A stretch of DNA of 38,159 nucleotides from Spongospora subterranea f. sp. subterranea (lineage: Eukaryota > Endomyxa: Phytomyxea > Phytomyxea > Plasmodiophorida): assembly GCA_049724395.1 (NCBI GenBank), contig JAUGWO010000204.1, positions 1-38,159 of the forward strand, in the 5' to 3' direction. Position 1 is the first letter of the stretch. Each line of letters opens with the position of its first letter. The translations under genes were made by a program, and so were the position numbers. Below, in pieces: positions 30,297-38,159 of the stretch. Below the pieces are notes generated by a model. It saw only the letters and a program-made list of their open reading frames with translations. It did no database searches and was not told the origin of the DNA.

Positions 30297-31430
30297 TCAA
30301 CGTTTTGACAGTATGTCCTGGTATTGTAACCACATATCCTGTGCAATCGAATCTCTAAATGCTGCAGCTTGTGATGTGTCTGCCAGTTGAACGGATGAGC
30401 CCTCTGCTGGTTCATGAACTTCTGTCAGCTCAATTCTTGGATAGAAGCCTACCATCACAGGGATTATTATCTAAGTTTGCAATGAAGGCATTTCACGCAT
30501 TTACAGCCAATTGTTCGAAGAAATCATCAGCGCCTCCTGAGACTCGGATAAAATTAGGGAGAACACAGCAGGCAATCACAAGTTTTGACTGCATTTCCAA
30601 TGAAAATTCAGGAGCGATGAACATTTGATCGGAAACCGCTTTTTCGACCCCGAAAATTCGCTCGATGACGTTCCTTGCCTGAGCATGACGTAGATTATAT
30701 ATCTCGACTTGTAGTCGTGAGGTCTGAACCCTTATATCAATTAAATACCGACGCAATGATGCCTCTGCCTGACCGTGATCTCCCTTGTTGGCTGTTGCCA
30801 TTCTCTCAAATGGTATGCAACGAACACCTCGAAACTTGTTAACAACCTCATCGATAGACCGTATCCAGCATCTCCGAGGTGATCTTCCTTCGGGGATTGT
30901 AAGGCCAATTTGAATATGCATTTGCGACAACGCATGTTGTCAGAATCAGATCCTTCCCATCCGCGCCAGCACGAAAGTAAAGCGCATGTCAAACGAACAC
31001 GCGGCAAGGACATTCTGGCTTATGAAATCCCTTTCTGTTGCGATGTGACAATGCAGATTCAGCAGGAACGAAGGCAGGAATGTGAGTTCCGAGGAAGGCC
31101 ATTCGGCAATCCCGAGCAATGGATACAGTTTGGTCTTGCATCAGGCTCGGGGGGACTGCAATACCAGGTAGTTTGATATATGTTGGGGCTAACGCGCAAA
31201 TCGAGTCAATTTACCCGAAGTCAATAACCCTATGGAATGGCATTCGATAAGTGATTGGTTCAGATCACTGGATACTTTCCGGGCTTAAATTATTTCTGAA
31301 AACGAAAAAAAGGTGCTCTGTATCCTGGGCGTCTCTAAATTTCGATGGCGGATGAGACATGGTCTCATTGAACAGCGAAAATAAACACCGAGTCGATAAC
31401 CATGTTACGTGTGGAGGGGCACACGTATAT
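30297..31430 (-). pseudogene. Harbinger transposase remnant (left arm)
   Basis: It carries the same gene as 32010-33369 but with scattered indels: HLGDAGYGLSMRLLTSF (second Asp), RNVIERIFGVEKAV (Glu) and the C-terminus ending DILSKR. The first Asp segment is damaged. From 31262 to 31430 identity to the right copy falls to roughly 70 percent by eye, and the N-terminal part is missing. Confidence 0.8.
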
Positions 31431-31907
31431 CTTATAATCGTTGTATTGAAATTGTAATTGCCACCCATTTTGTGTTCGCATCTGATACGTAAGAATGCCT
31501 TAGGTTATTGAACCCAATTCTGCAACGTAGCTGAGCAATTCAGGGTTTTCAAGTGAACGATATGTCAATCCTTTCAGCATGATCAAGTCACCAACGATGT
31601 CATTTGTTTTGAAAACCAAAGGTGCTCAACCGACATTTGATCAAAGCAACCCATGGATCGACGAAGCGATGGATTTTGACACACGTGAAAGATTTGATCA
31701 ATCTTGGTAAATACCATACGAATTTGTCACGTCATTGTTACCTATTGATGAATCAAATCCACCGATGAATCGACGTTCTGCTCAAAATTCAATTCACAAT
31801 GGTAATCACAGTTTTTGAGAGATTCATGCAACTTCATTGCAAAGTCTACGAATAGCAATACGTAACTGAACGATCAACATTTGGTGGTTCGTTCTCTATA
31901 CTTTTAG
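31431..31907. other. Unique spacer of the giant palindrome
   Basis: About 480 bp with no counterpart in either arm, AT-rich, with no ORF of note. It lies between the broken end of the left Harbinger and the intact outer end of the right Harbinger. Confidence 0.7.
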
Positions 31908-32009
31908 AGCGCGTTTGGATACCGTGGGTTTTATAAACCCGGTTTTATGTAAACCCGGGTTGGGGTACCCGCAAACCCGGGATTTTCGAAAACCGGTTTG
32001 CGCGAGCTT

Positions 32010-33369
32010 ATGTCTTCCAAACAAGACATGAGCTCTTCAGAGGAAGATGACGAATTCGAAGTAGATCATCGGAATTGGCAAATTGCCGCCATCGTTGCCG
32101 ATTGGTATGCTGAAACATACTGCCTGAAATCCCCTTGCAGAACGTCGACGCTGCGAGGAGCAGCTTGGGTTCAAGAACTCACATCTGGTCATCCGCGACG
32201 TATATATGAGACACTCCGTATGGCAGCACATATTTTTGCAAAGCTTATTATAACCATGAAATTGGGACGTGTGGGTTGTTACAGCCCACACGTAACATGG
32301 ATATCGACGAGCAGGTGTCTATTTTCCTGTTCACTGTATCTCAAAGCGCCAAAAATAGAGACGCCCAGGAAAGATTTCAAAGGAGTGGGGAGACCATTAG
32401 CAGGAAAGTATTGTTATGACCTGAACCAAATCACTTATTGCTTCAATAGGGTTATACATCGGGTAAACCGACTCGATTTGCGCGTTAGCCCCAACATATA
32501 TCAAACTACCTGGTATTGAAGTACCCCCCGAGATTAGATGCAATCCCAAACTGTATCCATTTTTTCGGGATTGCCGAATGGCCTTAGACGGAACTCACAT
32601 TCCTGCCTTCGTTCCTGCTGAATCTGCAGGGCCGTATCGCAACAGAAAGGGATTTCTAAGCCAGAATGTCCTTGCCGCGTGTTCGTTTGACATGCGCTTT
32701 ACTTTCGTGCTGGCGGGATGGGAAGGATCTGCTTCTGACAGCACCGTTGTCGCAGATGCATATTCAAAAGGCCTTACCGTCCCCGAAGGAAAATATGATC
32801 TCGGAGATGCTGGATACGGTCTATCGATGAGGTTGTTAACACCTTTTCGAGGTGTTCGATACCATTTGAGAGAATGGCAACAGCCAACAAGGGAGATCAC
32901 GGTCAGGCAGAGGCATCATTGCGTCGGTATTTAATTGATATAAGGGTTCAGACCTCAAGACTACAAAGAGCTCTATAATCTACGTCATGCTCAGGCAAGG
33001 AACGTCATCGAGCGAAATTTTTCGGGGTTTTGAAAAAGCGGTTTCCGATCATTGTTCAAGCTCCTGAATTTTCATTGGAAATGCAGTCAAAACTTGTGAT
33101 TGCCTGCTGTGTTCTCCCTAATTTTATCCGAGTCTCAGGAGGCGCTGATGATTTCTTCGAACAATTGGCTGTAAATGCAAATGCCTTCATTGCAAACTTA
33201 GATAATAATACTGTGATGGTAGGCTTCTATCCAAGAGTCTGACGAAGTTCATGAACCAGCAGAGGGCTCATCCGTTCAACTGGCAGACACATCACAAGCT
33301 GCAGCATTTAGAGATTCGATTGCACAGGATATGTGGTTACAATACCAGGACATACTGTCAAAACGTTGA
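32010..33369 (+). pseudogene. Harbinger transposase (right arm), best copy of this subfamily
   Basis: It starts at MSSKQDMSSSEEDDEFEVD. The N-terminal region runs through RTSTLRGAAWVQELTSGHP; a one-base shift near 32270 leads into DIDEQVSIFLFTVSQSAK. A poorly conserved intron follows near 32407-32450. A further frame has TYIKLPGIEVPPEI, and the long frame 32578-32934 has ALDGTHIPAFVPAE (Asp) and KYDLGDAGYGLSMRLL (Asp). A second intron or shift leads to RNVIER (Glu) and the C-terminus ending DILSKR at 33369. All three catalytic positions are retained, but at least two shifts are present. Confidence 0.85.
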
Positions 33370-33378
33370 AAGTCTGTA

Positions 33379-34465
33379 TTAAATGAAATTCTCTAACTGA
33401 CCAAGCAGCCATAACTGCCTACAACGACCAGGTGGCATTGCCACAAATACAGCGGCTTTTGCTTTGTCCAACATAACATCAAAAGCGGCGACCATCTGCA
33501 CCTCAGTCAGGCTGTCACTGAAACATTCTGACAAAATTGATGGCAACAGCATGAATTGTAAATGCTGGTATTTTTTGGCCAAGCCCAGAGATGGCGTCAG
33601 CTAATTTCGTGGCCCCTGTCGAGCGGACTCGAGCAACTTGCTTGGGCAACTTAACTTGAGATGGTGTCAGATTGAGGCGTTGTCGCTTAATGACCCCTTC
33701 CAATGAGGCCGATGCCGACGTGGAGCTAAACTGCGCTCGTCTTGACGAATGCTGTAATGACGGCGCCGGTGAGCTTTCAGCAAATCCATCAGGATCTGAA
33801 TCGTACGGCTGAATACCAGGCTCAGACTCGCTGAGCTCGTGGACATCTTCAAAACTAATGTCAAGCAAGGCAGGACGTGCCAATGGAAAAAATCCAGATG
33901 AAGCCAGCGCTCCACCACCGGTTGCAGAGCTTTGGTCGAAAAGGGCGTTGAGTTCTTCAAAAAGCGGCAAAGTCGTAAACCGATATAGAGCAGCGTTAGG
34001 GTGAGCCTAAGAACAGATTTGAGGACAGTAGTAGTTGATGCCCATCACCCTGACCTCCAAGTATTCATCCCAGACTTCATCGCTGGCCGTTGGAATTTTC
34101 TTGTCGTCATCCCAACCAAAACCCGGAGTTGTCTTTGAGGCGACGAAACAAACAATATTGTTTCTTCAGCTGATACAACAAACGCTGGTCAAATATCGCT
34201 GTGCCAATGTTTCTTGCAAAGTTTTCGCTATTACCAATTTAACCCGATTCTTTATCTGATCCAGTGTATAGTACAAATCGAATTGACTATTCAATGAAAC
34301 CAGAACTGCCGTCCAGGCCTCCTTCTTGAACCCTGAATCTGCGCGTTTCCCATTCCGCGCTTGTTCCAGCATTAAACTGATTAGGACCGCATCCTTGTCC
34401 AAATCCCAGGCTGCCCGAGAACCACGAATAGCTTGTTTGGCGCCTGGCATGGGATATATAGTCAT
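33379..34465 (-). pseudogene. Harbinger Myb/SANT-like protein (right arm)
   Basis: Read from MTIYPMPGAKQ (34465): WDLDKDAVLISLMLEQARNG, FKKEAWTAVLVSLNSQF and YTLDQIKNRVK form the Myb/SANT-like domain, clearer than in the left copy. After a shift the conserved intron site and LFEELNALFDQSS follow, then a long frame 33970-33515 with a serine-rich acidic region and the C-terminus LWLLGQLENF. The frame open upstream to 34666 only translates the subterminal repeats, so the start is set at 34465. The protein is the expected DNA-binding partner of the transposase. Confidence 0.8.
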
Positions 34466-34689
34466 AGAGTGGTTCAGAGAGGATGCGAGCAAATAACCCA
34501 CGCAATAACCTACTCCGAATAGGTTTTCGAAAACCCGGGTTTTGAAGTGAAAATCCGGGTTTTCAAAACCACAAAAAAAGGCAACCAAACAGGCCATTTT
34601 GAAAAAATAACCGGGTTTACTCAAAAACCGGGTTTCCACGGACAAAACCCGGGTTTTGAGTGGCATCCAACACGCGCTCTAAAGTGTTC

Positions 34690-36125
34690 CTACAGTGTAC
34701 ACTTGCTCATATACATTTGCGGAGAATTGATCAATATCCCTGATCGGTATCCTTCACGGCTCACGCGTTCAATTGCACAATGGCTCCGCTCCCTTTTCAT
34801 CTCAATGGCAGGAAAATGGTTTATCGCAGCAAAATTCGTCGTATTATCGATGCAGTCGGTGGCGGTCATCGTCGCGGCAGGTGCCATGCCCTGGGACGGC
34901 TGAGCTCCTGCCATCTGGAGCGATACGTGAATTGACCCCTCATTCCTGCAATCCTCACAATGAAGTTCCAGTTCATGGTCAACGAGTCGATGCCACTCAG
35001 GAGGTCTCAACATTCGTCCCGCCAAAACTTCATATTTCGTTTACCTATCCAGTAGATGCGCTCGCTGATCGATGCAATCGCTATTCGGGATCGTGCACAA
35101 CCTGCACGCATGGTTTGGGAAGAAGCATCACGCATCATCACGCGACGATATCTGGACGTAACCTGCATTCAGAGATGATTCCAGTGAAGGGCAGAAGCTC
35201 GATCAGTTCATTAGCTATTTCGGCAGACGGATGTGGATTGAAACAATTCATCCAAAACACTGGAACATCAGTCGGCAGATTGCTTCAGGAGAGTGTATCG
35301 CTAATAGGACAAATAACCCGATTGAGTCTTACAACAACCGCTGTAATAATTTGTTCCCTTCGGCTCATCCCAGCCTCACAGTTTTGATTGACGTTCTTCG
35401 TGGAGACGCTGAGTCGTTTGTCCGTTTGATACACGAGATCGATCAGGGGATCAGTGTTGCACCGTCTCATGCTCCTTCTTTTGTGCCAACACATGCGCTT
35501 ATTCCTCCTGGCTATATTGAATTTATCCGACGATTCGAATCAGAAACAACGCAAACGGTGGAAAGGTTTGTGTTCTGATTTGTCTCAGATGCCATTTTTG
35601 AAGTTTCTGATTCACGCAGACCCAACTATGTTCCTGTAATGGCCCACGTTACATCCGTAATGAATGCAGAGTTGTCTACACCTGTTGTGGCAACTGTTGC
35701 GTCACGGTCTCATCTCCTCCATCATGCTGACGACGCGACATATGCAGAGATACCATCTCATCTCGTTGGGCTTGATGACGCGGCAGAATCAGATAGTTGC
35801 AACACCTCTGGCGCATATTCTGTTCCCGGTACTCATAATTCGCATACAGTGCAGACCATTTCAGGTATTGCAGTTAGAAAAAATGAACAACTCGTTTGAG
35901 TCTTTTATAGAACAAGCACTATCTTGCAATGATAGTGATCAGGAACTTGCAGCCCTCAGGGACATCCTGGATTCTCCAAGACATGAGGCAGAACTTGCTG
36001 GAGAACCGGAGGACGTCGCATCAGAAGCGCAGCTGACATCGATGCAGGCTTCAAACACAGTATGCGCTTCTGTGAATCTTGAATGGTTGCAACACTTTCG
36101 TTGTTATGGCTGCTTGTTTTACTGA
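34690..36125 (+). pseudogene. MULE transposase, C-terminal half (right arm)
   Basis: Mirror copy of 27525-28960, with RTNNPIESYNNRCNN and HPSLTVLIDVLRG at 35231-35578. It differs by a 3-nt insertion near 35222 that adds one residue to the ISYF-RRMW segment. It has the same internal frame changes as the left copy. Confidence 0.75.
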
Positions 36126-36399
36126 TTCTCTTGCACTGATCGCATTAAGCTTGGACCTGGGGCTACGATATTTTTTTGATACCCTGGCAGGGTGCCAGGT
36201 CCCGGAAACGGCGTTTATGCGACAGTTTCAACAGTAATGTCATGTAGTTTTGATCTGTACTAGTTGTAACTTATGAGCAGGTGTTTCCCAAAGAGCGTTA
36301 CCTGTAGACAGGAATACCTTTTGAACTGGATTGCTTCCATAGTTTATCTATGGATACCTGTGTATGAACAAATCTATTTCCAATGTCCAAAGCTGATTA

Positions 36400-36810
36400 C
36401 TTTCCCAGATACAAGTTTTGTCCCCAATAGAGGTTAGGATGACACCGATTGAAACCTTCGATCTTCAGTCAGGTGTACTACGGGAGGAAGAACGATAGCG
36501 CAGGAGTACAGCCTGGAAATTCAACGTGAAATTTCTGAAATCACGAGATTACATCCTGGATACCAAGATTGTTTCCAAGAATTTTAAATAAAAATTTCCA
36601 TGATTGTTTTAATATCTGCAAAAAAATATTGTACACACGACGATAATTGGATAAAAGGGGTGATTTTGGCTCTTGATTTCAGCAAGATTCCGCTGAATTT
36701 TCAGACTGTATTCGTCAGCAATCGTGCTTCCTTTAATTGTACCTGACTGAAGATCGTTAGGTGTCGTCGAAACCTTCACTGGGAAAACAACTTGTATCTG
36801 GGAAATTCCT
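36400..36810. mobile_element. Fold-back/MITE-like element (right arm)
   Basis: Mirror copy of 26843-27249 with ends TTTCCCAGATACAAGTT and the inverse. Only a few base differences are visible, including a 2-nt difference near 36690. Confidence 0.85.
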
Positions 36811-37069
36811 GGTCAAACGGGGACTTCCTATTATTATGATAACAAAGCACTACATACAGTATACGGACTCAGTTAACATTACTGTAGATAAATATACACT
36901 TAACTGTATTTACTAGTGACTGCGCACAGTGTTGGATCAATTTTGGATCATTGGATCAATTTGGATCCAAATTGAATCCGCCCTGTCAAAGATTGCAAAA
37001 CTATATCGCACAGTGCGCTCCATAGACCTTCAGTATACAGTGGTATCGGATCTATCGGAAACTGGTTAA

Positions 37070-37800
37070 CTATGATATGCCGAGACGCACACAGAGTTTG
37101 TGCTTCATGTTGAGGCTTTCCGAAACAGTATAGTACGCGACTGCCCCGTCCGACATCAATGTCGATTCCGGCTGAGCAAGGCTACACAACTGCAGGCTTT
37201 CTTCAATGATAGCAGCGGTTTCCGACGGTGCTAGGGTTATTGCAGGTATCGTGCTCTTGCCTAAGCAATCAACATTTGTGAATACAATCAACACAAGGTT
37301 GTAAGCAGAAATGTTGAAGGTGGCATCGGCGATAGTGAAATCTCGGTACTGCAGAGCGTATGGCACCATGCATGGAAATTGGATAATGGCGCTGACAATT
37401 CTTGCTGAAATGTCGTATCCTATGTGGAAAACATCTGCTTCCGGATATTAGTTTCGCCCAAATTTCATAAACTCGTTCATGGAATCGGGGTCATTCCCAT
37501 AAATCTCTCTTTTCGCTTCGGCCACCACGCGATGAAGGCGCTGACTAGAGAATTCTCTATTTTCAAAAACGATGCATCATCTTCCGCAATTGCGGCAAAC
37601 CCAACGCTGGGCCGGCTTGCCGAATCAGATATAGCTTTTGCGGCGTGAGGTCTTGTGGGAACTTGAGCAAACGAGATTCCTCGCACACTGACGACCGCGT
37701 TCAAAGTGTGGGAATGTGTGGGACGGAACCCCTTTTCCTTTTCCCATACAGCCATCTCAGCGACGGCAGCATAAGTGCTAGGCGGTAGTTGACTAAACAA
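37070..37800 (-). pseudogene. MULE transposase, catalytic half (right arm)
   Basis: Mirror copy of 25852-26583. Here the frame is better preserved: 37800-37477 is one open frame into KRKERFMGMTP, and 37369-37070 runs unbroken through DATFNISAYN, LGKSTIPAITLAPSETAA, LMSDGAVAYY and KHKLCVRLGIS. It therefore lacks the homopolymer shift seen near 26409. It still stops before the C-terminal half, which lies inverted at 35231-36125. Confidence 0.8.
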
Positions 37801-37904
37801 AAACCATCGAACCGTTAGTTATATGTAGAAAATAATCACCACCTCGAAGATTGCATTGGCGTGTATTAAACTACGGAAAGTTTAACTCAGACAAGGTGGA
37901 GTTT

Positions 37905-38159
37905 GCTCGTTGATGTTTTCATGTGCTTGTAAACGAAATTCTCATCTAAAACTGTCGAGATGTTTCGTGAACGCGTATTGGTGCTTGAGCCACAGATGCT
38001 GTCCGCACTGCTCGAACGCATCGACGATCCATCGATCCTTCCGGTTCTTGGTATTCATGTCATCGTACGCCTGTCTCGATCATCTCAATAAGGGTCTCTC
38101 GGAAGGACAACACCCTCCCGGACAGCTTTTCTGCTGATAGGTCACCAATTGCATCCGCT
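37905..38159 (-). pseudogene. 3' end of pogo-type transposase (right arm)
   Basis: Mirror copy of 25480-25740, encoding the C-terminus with IVDAFEQCGQHLW. The rest of the gene would lie beyond the window if the palindrome continues. Confidence 0.8.

Larger units (their letters stand above)
25480..31262. repeat. Left arm of giant inverted repeat
   Basis: This 5.8-kb segment returns as the inverse complement at 32418-38159. Coding segments prove it: the minus frame 28073-28420 and plus frame 35231-35578 encode the same 115 residues; 27525-27986 (-) and 35664-36125 (+) encode the same 153 residues; 30082-30282 (+) pairs with 33379-33582 (-). Paired coordinates sum to about 63640-63680. Over about 1.4 kb of the MULE region I see only about three differences; elsewhere there are small indels. 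The true left limit is unknown because the right arm runs off the window. Confidence 0.97.
28968..31430. mobile_element. PIF/Harbinger copy 3 (left arm), one end lost
   Basis: The left end GAGCGTGTTTGGATGCC follows TTA. Subterminal sequence is filled with AAACCCGG/CCGGGTTT-type motifs to about 29130. It holds a Myb-like gene (plus) and a transposase remnant (minus), tail to tail with about 14 bp between stops. Homology to the right-arm copy ends near 31430, before the start of the transposase gene and the second terminus. Confidence 0.85.
31908..34672. mobile_element. PIF/Harbinger copy 4 (right arm), both ends present
   Basis: The left end GAGCGCGTTTGGATACC follows TTA. The right end is its inverse, GGCATCCAACACGCGCTC, followed by TAA. 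Both ends carry several AAACCCGGGTTT-type subterminal motifs. A plus-strand transposase and a minus-strand Myb-like gene converge with about 10 bp between stops. The flanking trinucleotides are TTA and TAA, not a direct repeat as expected for a simple insertion. Confidence 0.9.
32418..38159. repeat. Right arm of giant inverted repeat
   Basis: Inverse complement of 25480-31262, with inner, more diverged homology reaching 32245. Its last bases at 38159 correspond to 25480 in the left arm, so the repeat continues beyond the window. Differences from the left arm are mostly 1-3 nt indels plus a few rewritten patches, such as the one opposite 26656-26670. Confidence 0.97.

Noticed and set aside
31265-31468. 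67-codon minus frame in the inner left arm as a separate gene
   Set aside because: It is the decayed continuation of the Harbinger transposase N-terminal region.

Overview
The window is a repeat-dominated stretch of a eukaryotic nuclear genome. The evidence is spliceosomal introns of about 45-60 nt with GT...AG ends, a eukaryotic ribosomal protein gene (eL18), a CYRI/FAM49 actin-regulator gene, and many eukaryote-type DNA transposons. Several of the transposase families (a pogo-like DDE protein with an LVQPADS motif, a Tc1-like protein, PIF/Harbinger pairs) look like ones I associate with oomycetes and related protists. That is an impression from motifs, not a taxonomic assignment; no species is named. 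No retrovirus-like or capsid-bearing element was recognised.

Layout. 1-3.8 kb: poorly recognisable ORFs. 4.0-5.0 kb: a decayed pogo-like transposase followed by a strong hairpin. 5.52-6.08 kb: intact single-exon RPL18. 7.3-8.0 kb: decayed Tc1-like transposase. 8.285-9.991 kb: a complete mariner-like element with Stowaway-style terminal repeats. 10.94-11.95 kb: PIF/Harbinger copy 1, cut by a pogo-type end inserted at TA. 12.1-13.9 kb: a pogo transposase C-terminus joined to a truncated Tc1/IS630-type transposase. 14.57-15.72 kb: five-exon CYRI gene. 15.7-17.5 kb: hairpin-rich repeats. 17.6-19.9 kb: a nearly full-length Tc1/IS630-type transposase of the same clade as the 12.8-13.9 kb piece. 20.19-23.0 kb: complete PIF/Harbinger copy 2 (transposase plus Myb-like partner). 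23.1-25.7 kb: an OTU-like protease ORF followed by a pogo/CENP-B-type transposase.

The last 12.7 kb is a giant imperfect palindrome. Left arm 25480-31262 is repeated inverted as right arm 32418-38159, and the right arm runs off the window, so the left arm may extend further left. Each arm holds the end of the pogo transposase, a Mutator-like (MULE) transposase split into two oppositely oriented halves around a 407-bp fold-back element, and a third PIF/Harbinger element. The axis lies in that Harbinger. The right copy keeps its outer end; the left copy lacks it and runs into about 0.48 kb of unique spacer.

Only RPL18 and CYRI look like functional host genes. The rest is nested and rearranged DNA transposons. 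The most notable items are the giant palindrome with mismatched target-site trinucleotides on its central Harbinger, the OTU-protease/pogo pair, and the recurring tail-to-tail Harbinger transposase/Myb modules with conserved short introns.
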